From assembly GCF_007859295.1 (NCBI RefSeq), contig NZ_VOHB01000006.1, positions 124,001-188,000 on the forward strand: a stretch of 64,000 bases of DNA, written 5' to 3'. The first letter of the stretch is position 1; each line of letters opens with the position of its first letter. A program made the position numbers and the translations under genes. This document shows positions 45,039-53,534 of this stretch, one piece after another. Under the pieces are notes generated by a model that did not search any database, was not told the DNA's origin, and saw only the letters and a program-made list of their open reading frames with translations. The stretch is from Planococcus sp. CPCC 101016. Lineage in GTDB: Bacteria > Bacillota > Bacilli > Bacillales_A > Planococcaceae.

Positions 45039-46103
45039 TTACTTTTTTAGTGCAATTGATAATGCATGCTTCATCAGGCTTTTGACAAATTGATCAAAAT
45101 TCGCAAACCGCGGATCCTTTGTCTGTCCTTTTTTATAACGATAATAAATTTGCTGGACGATGACCGCCAATTTAAAATATGCGAACGTCAGATAGAAATT
45201 CATATCCGATACATCCCGTCCGCTCTTTTCCCCGTAACTGGCAATAAACTCTTCCCGGCTGTAAAAGCCGTCTAATACCGTCACCGGTGCTTTGCCAAGT
45301 CCTTTTTTTAATAAATCAGGATCGTCTGCTTGAATCCAATAGCTCATAGCCGCTCCGAGATCGGCCAACGGGTCTCCAACTGTGGTCATTTCCCAATCAA
45401 AAAGACCCGTTATTTCTGAAAAGTCCTCTGAAAACAAAGCATTGTTCAATTTAAAATCGTAATGTATGATGGCGGGTTCCTGAGATGCAGGTATATGGGT
45501 CAGCATCCATTCAGCTAGCCGGTCTACGCCTTCAATAGTATCGGTTTGCGCGCGTTCATAACGGCCGACCCAACCTTCAACTTGACGCCGCATGAATCCA
45601 GTGGGATTTGCCAGTTCAACTAAGGGGGTTTGTTGGTAGTCCAGCGAATGAAGTTCGACTAAAAGATCCACCATTTTCTCCGATATCTTCTGTCCCAGCT
45701 CTGCAGTCGGTTCAACACCTTCTGGAAATTCGGTATCCAATACAAGACCGTGCCGCCTTTCCATGACAAAAAAAGGACTGCCAACGATTGATGCATCCTT
45801 TGAAAAAACTAAAGGTTTCGGAGCGGTTTTAAAGATCGGATGCAAAGCTGATAAAATCTTGTACTCACGCTCCATATCATGCGCTTTAGGTGCCACAGGT
45901 CCAAGCGGCGGCCTTCTCAGGACAGCTTCCCAGCCTCCGATTTGAAGGGCATATGTTAAATTGGAATGGCCCGTGCCGAACTGCCGGATTTCGAGTTCTC
46001 CGGCGGGCAAATTGTCGATTTCGTTGCGAAGAAATTGTTCAAGAAGGGGTTTATCAAGTTCCTCTCCTAGCCTTACTGAAATGAGCATATCTTGTTGTTC
46101 CAT
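45039..46103 (-). CDS. Phosphotransferase (APH/ACAD10-like) family protein
   Basis: Aminoglycoside-phosphotransferase fold, 354 residues, of the subgroup related to the kinase domain of ACAD10/11 that phosphorylates hydroxy-acyl-CoA. Motifs: nucleotide loop GTGHSNLTYAL, lysine-equivalent region VLRRPPLG, catalytic HYDFKLNNALF and metal-binding GLFDWEMTTVGDPLADLG. ATG at 46103 has AGAGGTGGAGATAGG upstream; a longer opening lacks a site. It is probably not an antibiotic kinase. The substrate cannot be deduced. Confidence 0.82.
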   Translation of the reverse strand: MEQQDMLISVRLGEELDKPLLEQFLRNEIDNLPAGELEIRQFGTGHSNLTYALQIGGWEAVLRRPPLGPVAPKAHDMEREYKILSALHPIFKTAPKPLVFSKDASIVGSPFFVMERRHGLVLDTEFPEGVEPTAELGQKISEKMVDLLVELHSLDYQQTPLVELANPTGFMRRQVEGWVGRYERAQTDTIEGVDRLAEWMLTHIPASQEPAIIHYDFKLNNALFSEDFSEITGLFDWEMTTVGDPLADLGAAMSYWIQADDPDLLKKGLGKAPVTVLDGFYSREEFIASYGEKSGRDVSDMNFYLTFAYFKLAVIVQQIYYRYKKGQTKDPRFANFDQFVKSLMKHALSIALKK

Positions 46104-46234
46104 CCTATCTCCACCTCTTCTATTTTCACTTGATCTGTTGAAATAAATATTCGGAATAATCACTTAATGTTAGCGCTGTCATTTCCTGAATGCAAGTACA
46201 AGCCGTTTCTTTTTCAATAATCCAAAATTTCTTC

Positions 46235-46263
46235 TTGACCAAAAATGAGTTTTCATTTATCGT
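46235..46263 (+). promoter_or_regulatory. Promoter of the rsgA leader
   Basis: TTGACC, 17-bp spacer, TATCGT. Predicted start near 46270, about 10 nt before the leader ribosome binding site. Confidence 0.55.
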
Positions 46264-46294
46264 TAACTTAACTTGAAGAAAGAGGTGAGACATT

Positions 46295-46357
46295 ATGGCT
46301 ATTTTATTTTTGAATACGCAATTCCAGTCTATAGTGTCTCCTTCTGTGTATCGCTGA
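46295..46357 (+). CDS. Leader peptide upstream of rsgA (20 aa)
   Basis: 20-codon ORF MAILFLNTQFQSIVSPSVYR with AGAGGTGA six bases before the ATG. Codons 8-12 (bases 46317-46329) contain the segment that can pair with the downstream terminator's 5' arm. The stop codon sits in the loop of a hairpin GTGTATCG / CGATACGC. This makes it a likely regulatory ORF rather than a functional peptide. Confidence 0.6.
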   Translation: MAILFLNTQFQSIVSPSVYR

Positions 46358-46405
46358 CGATACGCTTCTTCCATTATGCCCGGAGACCACGGACTGCGAA
46401 TTGCG
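46317..46405 (+). promoter_or_regulatory. Candidate antiterminator fold in the rsgA leader
   Basis: Three nested helices: CGCAATTC-CAGTC (46317-46329) with GACTG-c-GAATTGCG (46392-46405), 13 bp with one bulged C; GTCTCC (46336-46341) with GGAGAC (46382-46387); and GTGTATCG (46346-46353) with CGATACGC (46358-46365). The outer helix uses bases needed by the terminator, so both cannot form together. Confidence 0.65.
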
Positions 46406-46427
46406 CGCATCCGTGGTTTTTTATTTT
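46387..46427 (+). terminator. Intrinsic terminator between leader ORF and rsgA
   Basis: CCACGGA-c-TGCG / CGCATCCGTGG, 11 bp with one bulge, followed by TTTTTTATTTT; 8 bp before the rsgA ribosome binding site. Confidence 0.88.
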
Positions 46428-46449
46428 GCATAATTAGGAGGAACTATCA

Positions 46450-47505
46450 TTGACGAAGATTGAACAATACGGCTGGAACTCCAGCTGGCAAGAAAAATTA
46501 ACCGCACCAGGAATCCCTGGTCGTGTAACCTTGGAACATAAAAATTTATACCGTGTGGTTACAAATAAGGGAGAATGGCTTTGTTCACTATCTGGAAAAT
46601 ACCGGCATCAACATAGCCGCACAGAATTTCCATGTGTGGGTGACTGGGTGGCAGTTGAACAAATGCCCGGGGAAGAAAAAGGCATTATTCACCAAGTACT
46701 TCCCCGCAGTTCGCAGTTTTCAAGAAAAATGGCGGGTGAAACATCAGACATTCAATTGATCGCAGTCAATGTGGATATTGTCTTTCTGGCGATGTCGCTG
46801 AACCACGACTTTAATGTCCGGCGGCTCGAACGTTATTTGTTGGCAGCCTGGGATTCAGGATCGAACCCCGTCATCGTCTTAACGAAAAAAGATCAATGCC
46901 CAGACATTGAGCCTTATATGCATCAAGTAGAGAGTGTGGCATTCGGGGTTCCGGTATATGCGGTGTCCGCTCTTACAGGCGAAGGAATAGAAGAACTGCA
47001 AAAGCAGCTGGCCGGATCAAAGACCGGTGCACTGCTTGGTTCTTCCGGAGTTGGAAAATCTTCATTGATCAATTCCCTATCCGGCAGTGAACAGATGTTG
47101 GTTCAAGATATCCGGGAAGACGACAGCAAAGGCCGACATACGACAACACATAGGGAAATGATTTTACTGCCCGCAGGCGGCTTGATGATCGATACACCGG
47201 GTATGCGTGAATTTCAGCTTGGAGATTATTCGGAAGGCGTGGAAGCGGGCTTTAATGACGTGGAAAAGTTGGCACTCGCTTGCCGTTTCCGCGATTGCGC
47301 CCATAACGATGAGCCCGGATGCCGTGTCCAAGAAGCGCTCCAAAGCGGTGAACTGGATGCCGGACGTTACCGGAGCTACTTGAAACTAAAGCGCGAGCTG
47401 GCCCATATGGAACGGAAAAGTGATGCAGCTGCCCAAAAGGCAGAGCGCAGCAAATGGAAGCAACTAACGAAAGACAACCGAAAACGGCCAGTGAAAAAAC
47501 GATAA
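46450..47505 (+). CDS. rsgA: Ribosome small subunit-dependent GTPase RsgA
   Basis: Circularly permuted GTPase that assists late 30S maturation. 351 residues. OB-fold about 1-95; permuted G motifs G4 TKKD (145-148), G1 GSSGVGKS (197-204), G3 DTPG (248-251); zinc knuckle C278-x4-C-x-H-x5-C291 in CRFRDCAHNDEPGC. It is longer than the B. subtilis RsgA/YloQ (298) and may be a second copy, as several Bacilli have two. TTG start with TAGGAGGA upstream. It is preceded by a leader ORF and terminator, so expression is likely attenuated. Confidence 0.9.
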   Translation: MTKIEQYGWNSSWQEKLTAPGIPGRVTLEHKNLYRVVTNKGEWLCSLSGKYRHQHSRTEFPCVGDWVAVEQMPGEEKGIIHQVLPRSSQFSRKMAGETSDIQLIAVNVDIVFLAMSLNHDFNVRRLERYLLAAWDSGSNPVIVLTKKDQCPDIEPYMHQVESVAFGVPVYAVSALTGEGIEELQKQLAGSKTGALLGSSGVGKSSLINSLSGSEQMLVQDIREDDSKGRHTTTHREMILLPAGGLMIDTPGMREFQLGDYSEGVEAGFNDVEKLALACRFRDCAHNDEPGCRVQEALQSGELDAGRYRSYLKLKRELAHMERKSDAAAQKAERSKWKQLTKDNRKRPVKKR

Positions 47506-47545
47506 AAAAAGAGTGCGACGGAGATTTCCGTCGCACTCATTTTAC
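47504..47545. terminator. Bidirectional terminator rsgA / yhcZ
   Basis: GAGTGCGACGGA / TCCGTCGCACTC, loop GATT, A-run before and ATTTTA after. Confidence 0.88.
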
Positions 47546-48183
47546 GTTCTCTCTGGTTCTGTCAGTCCATGTTTCACAGCGTAAAGCGCTGCCTGTGTCC
47601 GGTCCTGGACAGCCAATTTGATAAAGATATTGGAAATATGGGTCTTCACTGTTTTTTCGGTGACAAATAAAGCCGATGCGATTTCCCGATTGCTCTTGCC
47701 TTTTGTCAACTCAGCCAGCACTTCCTGTTCACGTGGAGTCAACTGATTTACGGTATGCGGTGCTGGCTCAGCCGGTGCTTTCATCAGCTCAGACGACGCT
47801 TTCGGGTGAAGCGTATTTTCACCACGCATCAGACTGCGCAATGAAGCCACCAATTCATCAGGTTCAATATCTTTTAATTGATAGCCTGCAGCCCCTGCTT
47901 CAATTGCCGGCACCACATGATCCTGGTCAGAAAAACTGGTTAACATCAGGACAATGATATCCGGGTGTTGTTCTTTGATCAACCGGGTTGCCTGGATGCC
48001 GTCCATAACCGGCATCACTAAATCCATCAAAACGATATCCGGTCGAAGCGCAGCAGCCATTTCTACAGCTTCCTTGCCATTCACTGCTTCTCCCACTACT
48101 TCAATGTCTTTTTGTGTTTTCAAAAAGAACAGCAGGCCTCGCCGGACCACGTGATGGTCATCGGCTATCAAAACTTTCACCAT
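47542..48183 (-). CDS. yhcZ: NarL-family response regulator (YhcZ/AirR-like)
   Basis: 213 residues. Receiver domain with phospho-acceptor Asp54 in IVLMDLVMP, C-terminal LuxR-type helix-turn-helix LTPREQEVLAELTKGKSNRE and KTVKTHISNIFIKL. The ATG at 48183 has GGAGGAGTGAAG upstream; the longer in-frame opening runs into the kinase gene. Encoded 16 bp after its partner kinase. B. subtilis yhcYZ lies next to yhcX and near pgcA as here; S. aureus AirSR is the better-studied homologue. Confidence 0.88.
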   Translation of the reverse strand: MVKVLIADDHHVVRRGLLFFLKTQKDIEVVGEAVNGKEAVEMAAALRPDIVLMDLVMPVMDGIQATRLIKEQHPDIIVLMLTSFSDQDHVVPAIEAGAAGYQLKDIEPDELVASLRSLMRGENTLHPKASSELMKAPAEPAPHTVNQLTPREQEVLAELTKGKSNREIASALFVTEKTVKTHISNIFIKLAVQDRTQAALYAVKHGLTEPERT

Positions 48184-48199
48184 GTTCTTCACTCCTCCA

Positions 48200-49315
48200 T
48201 TAATACGGAATCCGCACCAGGATTTCCGTTCCTTTGCCAATTTTACTGGACCAGTCGGCAGTTCCACCTTCCGCTTGGGCACGGTCGCGTATGCTCTGAA
48301 TTCCAATGGAGGGCAGGTACACTTCGTGGTCAAATGCAAACCCTCGTCCTTCATCTTTAAGCACCAGCAAGACATCAGTTGCCGTAACCGACAAATACAA
48401 TTCGACTTTGTTGACCCCTGCATGCTTCCGCACATTATTTAACGATTCCTGCGCAATGCGAAATAAAGTTTCCTCTATGCGCGACGGCAGTTGAATGACC
48501 CCAGTCATTTTCGTTTCAACCGTCAGCCCGAGCATCTCTCCATAGCCTTTGATGGCATCAAGCAATCCGCTTTCCAGCCCTTTTGGCCGCAATTGCCAAA
48601 TTAAAGCTCTCATTTCATTTAAGGCTTCTTGCGTCAAATGCTGGATATCGCGAAAGGTTTCCTGTACGGCAGTATCCTCCGACATTTCCACGCCTCCGCG
48701 GGCAGTCAATGTCACCGAAAATAACAATTGATTGACCGAATCATGAAGATCGCGTGCTAAGCGGTTTCGCTCCTTAACAAGAGCCAGCTCCTGCTCCTGT
48801 TTGGTCAGGCCGATCCGTTTGATTGCAGAGCCGATCTGGAAAGCCACCGACTCCAAAAGAGCTAATTCATCTTTAGAAAAACCGACAGTATCCGGTGCGG
48901 CAATGTTCAACAGCCCGAACTTTTCTTTTCCTGACTGCAATGGAACAGTGGCATGATGCGTGATGCTTCCTTGCTTTTCTGATTTTGCCGGCATGGCATT
49001 TTCAATACGCTGGCAAGCGATGATGTTCGACGCTTTTTCGAGGTCTCCATCATGGTAGCGCTTGACGCACCAGCAGCCGCCTTTTTGCAGAGGACGGCAA
49101 TTATTCTCTTCCAAAGGAGCTGGAAGATTTGCCTGAGCCACCAGTTGATGTTTGCCTTTTTCATTAATGAAGAAAATCCAGGCCGTCTCGAAAGTCGAGG
49201 CACTCAATAATTTGCGAATGGCCCCATCCAGCATCCGTGCCATATCCGTCTCTTCATTGAGCAATTCGGCTATTTCTTTCAGTAACGTTATATTGGAAGG
49301 TTCATTCATCACCAT
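48200..49315 (-). CDS. yhcY: GAF-domain histidine kinase with four-cysteine motif (YhcY/AirS-like)
   Basis: Cytoplasmic HisKA_3 sensor kinase, 371 residues, no membrane helix. GAF domain about 20-165 with Cys73, Cys81, Cys83 and Cys101 (C-x7-C-x-C-x17-C), matching the cysteine cluster used by AirS to bind a redox-sensitive Fe-S centre. Phospho-acceptor His191 in RLARDLHDSVNQLL, N-box ESLNNVRKHA, G-box DEGRGFAFD. Start at the second ATG, 7 nt after GAGGTG. Likely an oxygen or redox sensor; signal is inferred from AirS. Confidence 0.86.
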   Translation of the reverse strand: MVMNEPSNITLLKEIAELLNEETDMARMLDGAIRKLLSASTFETAWIFFINEKGKHQLVAQANLPAPLEENNCRPLQKGGCWCVKRYHDGDLEKASNIIACQRIENAMPAKSEKQGSITHHATVPLQSGKEKFGLLNIAAPDTVGFSKDELALLESVAFQIGSAIKRIGLTKQEQELALVKERNRLARDLHDSVNQLLFSVTLTARGGVEMSEDTAVQETFRDIQHLTQEALNEMRALIWQLRPKGLESGLLDAIKGYGEMLGLTVETKMTGVIQLPSRIEETLFRIAQESLNNVRKHAGVNKVELYLSVTATDVLLVLKDEGRGFAFDHEVYLPSIGIQSIRDRAQAEGGTADWSSKIGKGTEILVRIPY

Positions 49316-49386
49316 AGCCATTCACCTCATTCGTACTGATTTAACCATACACTTTTTAGAGTAAATCCTCCCTCGTACTTTTGTAC

Positions 49387-49488
49387 GAGAAAAGCGGAAG
49401 CGCCTGTTTAGAATCGACAGGCTTAAGGCAAGCGGACTTAAGACCCCGAGGTTCTAGGCGCTGAAGCTGGACAAAGAGAAAAGCGGAA
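49387..49488. repeat. Bacillaceae-type palindromic intergenic repeat
   Basis: A non-coding unit bounded by direct repeats GAGAAAAGCGGAA (49387-49399 and 49476-49488). Inside, AGCGCCT...AGAA (49399-49413) pairs with TTCT-AGGCGCT (49452-49462), and CTTAAG occurs twice. The GCGGAAGCGCC ... GGCGCTGAAGCTGGACA pattern resembles a dispersed repeat common in Bacillus-group genomes. One complete unit plus the beginning of a second. Confidence 0.5.
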
Positions 49489-49508
49489 AAACCCTTGTAG
49501 ATTAGAAA

Positions 49509-49533
49509 GGAAAAGCCCCCTTTTCAGGGAGCT
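49509..49533 (-). terminator. Terminator of pgcA
   Basis: AGCTCCCT / AGGGGGCT stem, GAAA loop, then TTTTCC in the transcript. Confidence 0.65.
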
Positions 49534-49539
49534 AAACCA

Positions 49540-51240
49540 TTATCTGCTATTTACTTCCTCCAAAAACGATTCCTTCAGCAGCTCCAGCTTTTCATCACTT
49601 TCTTGCTGGGTTTCAGCTGTAATGCCAAAGTAATACTTTACTTTCGGTTCTGTACCGCTCGGACGTACGCAAACCCAGGAACCGTCTTTCAGAAAATACT
49701 TGATAACATTCGACTGAGGCAATTCGATTTTTTCATCGGTGCCCAAATCAACAAAGATGCGGTTTTGAGTTTCGTAATCTTCGATAGAAACGACAGGAAT
49801 TCCGGCAATCGCCTGAACCGGCCGCTTGCGCAAGTCTTCCAGCAACGCATTGATTTCTCGTGCGCCATCGATGCCTTTTTTAGTGACAGATACTAGCGAC
49901 TCCCGGTACCAGCCGAAGCGATCATACAGTTCGATCAAGACATCGTGGAGATTTTTCCCTTGCTTCTTATAGAAGGCAGCCGCTTCAACTAGCAATAGAA
50001 CCGATTGGACAGCATCTTTATCCCGTGCAAAATCACGGATCAAATAACCATAACTTTCTTCATAGCCGAATAAAAATTCAAACTGCGGGTTGGCATCATT
50101 ATGCTTTAATTTTTCACCAATAAATTTAAAGCCAGTCAATACATCCTCACAGCCAACTCCATAGGAATCGGCTACGACGCGGCCAAACTCAGATGTGACA
50201 ATGGTTTTAAAGATGCGGCCGTTTGTCGGCAAAGTGCCTTTAGCTTTTTTCTGACTCAGCAGGTACTCGATTAAAATAGCACCGGTCTGATTGCCGCTCA
50301 GCAATTCGTATTGGCTGCCGCTCCAGACAGCAATACCGACACGATCCCCATCAGGATCAACAGCAATCAGCAAATCGGCTCCAGATTTTTTGCCATACTG
50401 CTCCGCCAATTCAAATGCGGAACCTTCTTCAGGATTAGGGGATGTCACTGTCGGGAACTCGCCATCAGGTTCCATCTGTTCTGCAACGTACGTGATCTGG
50501 TCGTAGCCTGCTTTATCCAATAACCGTTTGACTGTTGCACCTGATGCTCCGTGAAGCGGGGTAAATACGGCTTGAATCGGACTTGCTGAATGTTCCTGCA
50601 CAGTCAGTGCATTAGAGAGGTACGCCTCATCCATTTTTTCGTCAATCCGGACCAGCAGCGATTCTTCGAACTCAGCATTAACGATGGATAGTTCGTCTTC
50701 AACGCGGCTGACATAGTCGATGACACGATCAGCATCTTCCAGGTTCAGTTGAGCGCCATCTTCTGCATACACTTTGTAGCCATTGTATTCCGGTGGATTG
50801 TGGCTGGCCGTAATGACAATACCCATGAATGCGTTTAAATAGCGGACACTGAACGACAATTGCGGTGTTGTCCTCGGGCCGCTGTACAAATACGTGTGAA
50901 CGCCGTTCGCTGCAAAAGTACGAGCCGCTTCTTCCGCAAATTCAGGAGACATGCGGCGACTGTCATAGGCAATGACAATTCCGCGCGACATCGCCAGTTC
51001 GCCATTTTCCTTTATGTAATCAGCGATTCCTTGTGACGCTTTTCGGACAGTGTAGACATTCATCCGGTTTGTTCCTGGTCCAATTTCACCGCGCATTCCT
51101 CCGGTGCCAAAAACTAAATCCTGATAAAACGCATCTTCCGCCGATTTTTCATCTTCCATCAGGACAGTCAGTGATTGCCTTGTTTCCTCGTCGAGTGCTT
51201 TGTGGTCCAACCAACGTTTAATTCGTTCTTTCCATGACAT
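49540..51240 (-). CDS. pgcA: Alpha-phosphoglucomutase
   Basis: Interconverts glucose-6-phosphate and glucose-1-phosphate, feeding UDP-glucose for teichoic acids and glycolipids. 566 residues. Active-site serine in ITASHNPPEYNGYK, metal loop DPDGDRVG, sugar-binding GYEESYG and phosphate-binding RPSGTEPKVKYYF. The ATG at 51240 is chosen over one two codons upstream that abuts GGAGGA. Placed beside yhcYZ and yhcX, the pgcA (yhxB) neighbourhood of B. subtilis. Confidence 0.93.
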   Translation of the reverse strand: MSWKERIKRWLDHKALDEETRQSLTVLMEDEKSAEDAFYQDLVFGTGGMRGEIGPGTNRMNVYTVRKASQGIADYIKENGELAMSRGIVIAYDSRRMSPEFAEEAARTFAANGVHTYLYSGPRTTPQLSFSVRYLNAFMGIVITASHNPPEYNGYKVYAEDGAQLNLEDADRVIDYVSRVEDELSIVNAEFEESLLVRIDEKMDEAYLSNALTVQEHSASPIQAVFTPLHGASGATVKRLLDKAGYDQITYVAEQMEPDGEFPTVTSPNPEEGSAFELAEQYGKKSGADLLIAVDPDGDRVGIAVWSGSQYELLSGNQTGAILIEYLLSQKKAKGTLPTNGRIFKTIVTSEFGRVVADSYGVGCEDVLTGFKFIGEKLKHNDANPQFEFLFGYEESYGYLIRDFARDKDAVQSVLLLVEAAAFYKKQGKNLHDVLIELYDRFGWYRESLVSVTKKGIDGAREINALLEDLRKRPVQAIAGIPVVSIEDYETQNRIFVDLGTDEKIELPQSNVIKYFLKDGSWVCVRPSGTEPKVKYYFGITAETQQESDEKLELLKESFLEEVNSR

Positions 51241-51395
51241 ATACATTCCTCCAACCTTATTGGTATAAATAGTATTAATGATCTTCACTTGGTGATATTC
51301 TACAGATCAACTGCTCTTTCCTGCGGAAACTATGCCAAAAGTTTCATATATAGCTAAAATCATTTGTTTAATCTTTAGTTTACCAAATATTCCGA

Positions 51396-51427
51396 AGAAA
51401 AGCCGCTCCCATTTTGGAAGCGGCTTT
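51396..51427 (-). terminator. Terminator of yhcX
   Basis: AAGCCGCTTCC / GGGAGCGGCTT stem followed by TTCTT on the minus strand. Confidence 0.75.
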
Positions 51428-51429
51428 GT

Positions 51430-52974
51430 TTAGTCTTTTTTGTATTCAACGCGGTAAACATCGTGGCGTCGATCCTTCAATTGCTTGACCGTACCATTTT
51501 GACGCTGACGTCTTAATATTTCAAGATCGACATCTCCAATCAATACCATTTCAAGGTTTGCATTGGTTTCTCCGACAATTCCATCACGAGCAAATTCAAA
51601 ATCGGATGGAGCGAAAATTCCCGATTGGGCGTACTGGATATCCATGTTTTCAGTTTGCGGCAAGTTGCCCACCGTTCCTGAAATGACCGTATAAATCTGA
51701 TTTTCGACTGCGCGGGCCTGTGCACAATAGCGGACACGCAAGTAGCCTTGGCGATCTTCTGTACAGAATGGAGTGAATATGATATTCGCTCCCATGTCTG
51801 TTGCAATACGTGCCAGTTCAGGAAATTCAATATCGTAGCAGATCTGGATTGCGATTTTTCCGCAGTCCGTATCAAAGACACGAACGGAATCACCGGCAGA
51901 TATCCCCCACCATTTGCGTTCATTCGGTGTAATGTGGATTTTATACTGCTTGTCGATGGATCCGTCCCGGCGGAACAAGTAAGCAATATTGTAGATTTCA
52001 TCGTCTTCTTCTTTAACGAAATGTGATCCACCGATGATATTGATGTTGTAACGGACAGCAAGGTCTGTAAACAATTCAATATATTGAGGCGTGTATTCAG
52101 TCAGTTTCCGAACTGCTTGACTTGGCGATGGTTCATTCAGGAACGACATCAATTGTGTTGTAAAGATTTCAGGGAATACCACGAAATCCGAATGTGCATC
52201 TGATGCCACATCTACAAAGTATTCAACCTGGCTGGCCAAGTCGTCAAAAGATTTAATGGCACGCATCAAATACTGCACCACACAAATCCGGACTGGCAAG
52301 CTGGTTTTAAAATGGCGTTTGGAGATCGGCTTATAGTCGACATTATTCCATTCCATCAATGTTGCATACTTGCCGGATGCCAAATCATCCTGCAGGTAAT
52401 TCGGATTGATCCGCATCAATTGGAAGCCATTCATCAATTGGAACGTCAAAACGGGATCATAGATTTTATGGCGTGATACAGAATCGACATACTCTCTCGG
52501 AGACATTTCATCCGCGTGTTTATGGTAGTTTGGAATGCGTCCTCCAATGATAATCGACTTCAAGTTTAGTTCACGTGCAAGTTCTTTGCGGGCTTCGTAT
52601 AGACGCTGCCCTACTTTCATCCGACGGTATTCTGGATGCACCATGACTTCAATGCCGTACATATTGTAGCCATCGGGGTTATGGTTGGTGATATAGCCTG
52701 CGTCTGTTACATCGTCCCACGTATGGCGATCATCGTATTCATCAAAGTTGATCAATAGGCTCGAACACGAACCAATCACTATGCCGTCTAGTTCTGCGAC
52801 CATTTGTCCTTGAGGAAAGACGCCTAAATGGCTTCTTAACTGCTCTTCTTTCCAAGGGTCCATTCCAGGAAAGCATAAACGCTGCATTTCAAGGATGGCA
52901 TTTATATCTGCATAATTCATTTCACGAATGATCATGCTTTTTTCAAAATGGGATAAATCAAATTGTTCTGCCAC
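51430..52974 (-). CDS. yhcX: Fused GNAT acetyltransferase / carbon-nitrogen hydrolase YhcX
   Basis: 514 residues, the size of B. subtilis YhcX. N-terminal GNAT domain (about 12-200; acetyl-CoA region VMVHPEYRRMKVGQRLYEAR) fused to a nitrilase-superfamily domain (about 220-500) with the catalytic triad Glu in FVVFPEIFTT, Lys in KIHITPNERKWWG and Cys in IQICYDIEFPELAR. GTG start at 52974 with AAGGAGA 8 nt upstream; the in-frame codons before it overlap that site. Substrate unknown; the fusion suggests acylation and deamidation of one small amide. Confidence 0.88.
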   Translation of the reverse strand: MAEQFDLSHFEKSMIIREMNYADINAILEMQRLCFPGMDPWKEEQLRSHLGVFPQGQMVAELDGIVIGSCSSLLINFDEYDDRHTWDDVTDAGYITNHNPDGYNMYGIEVMVHPEYRRMKVGQRLYEARKELARELNLKSIIIGGRIPNYHKHADEMSPREYVDSVSRHKIYDPVLTFQLMNGFQLMRINPNYLQDDLASGKYATLMEWNNVDYKPISKRHFKTSLPVRICVVQYLMRAIKSFDDLASQVEYFVDVASDAHSDFVVFPEIFTTQLMSFLNEPSPSQAVRKLTEYTPQYIELFTDLAVRYNINIIGGSHFVKEEDDEIYNIAYLFRRDGSIDKQYKIHITPNERKWWGISAGDSVRVFDTDCGKIAIQICYDIEFPELARIATDMGANIIFTPFCTEDRQGYLRVRYCAQARAVENQIYTVISGTVGNLPQTENMDIQYAQSGIFAPSDFEFARDGIVGETNANLEMVLIGDVDLEILRRQRQNGTVKQLKDRRHDVYRVEYKKD

Positions 52975-53041
52975 AATACAGCTCTCCTTCACAAAAGTTT
53001 CAAACTTTATTATATAGGATAGTTGCTCAGGTTGATATTAT

Positions 53042-53070
53042 TTTACTTGTATACCGATAACAATTATAAT
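53042..53070 (+). promoter_or_regulatory. Promoter of bdbC
   Basis: TTTACT, 17-bp spacer, TATAAT, 36 bp upstream of the bdbC ATG. Confidence 0.5.
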
Positions 53071-53106
53071 TCTATGGAAGTATTTTTTGAAAAGAGGGAA
53101 CACCAA

Positions 53107-53532
53107 ATGACGAAACGCCAGGAGAATGTTTTGCTTTCCATGTGGGTTGTAGCGCTCATTGCCACGTCGGGTTCGCTTTATTTTTCTGAAATTCGAGGCT
53201 ATGCACCGTGCGACCTGTGCTGGATCCAACGCATTTTCATGTATCCGCTTGTCATCGTCATCGGAGTGGCTTTTGTCCAGAAAAATGTTCGAATCGCAGC
53301 TACCGCTTTAATTTTTTCAATTGTGGGCGGAGGGATTTCCCTTTACCATTATGGCTTGCAGAAACTCGACTTTCTGTCAGATTCAGCACCTTCTTGTGGA
53401 CTTGTGCCATGTACCGGGGAATACATCAATCTTCTCGGATTCATCACCATTCCGTTTTTGGCGTTGACCGCATTTATTCTAATCGCCGGAATGAGCATTT
53501 ATTTATTGAAGTCCCTTAAGGAGGAAAAGTAA
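53107..53532 (+). CDS. bdbC: Disulfide bond oxidoreductase BdbC (DsbB-like)
   Basis: Quinone-linked membrane protein that reoxidises an extracytoplasmic thiol oxidase. 141 residues, four helices. Cys35/Cys38 in APCDLCWIQR and Cys97/Cys102 in APSCGLVPCTGEY are the two catalytic pairs of DsbB/BdbC. GAGGGAA precedes the ATG; an in-frame upstream ATG at 53074 has no site. A thioredoxin-like gene follows 2 bp later, forming an oxidative-folding operon. Confidence 0.9.
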   Translation: MTKRQENVLLSMWVVALIATSGSLYFSEIRGYAPCDLCWIQRIFMYPLVIVIGVAFVQKNVRIAATALIFSIVGGGISLYHYGLQKLDFLSDSAPSCGLVPCTGEYINLLGFITIPFLALTAFILIAGMSIYLLKSLKEEK

Positions 53533-53534
53533 AA

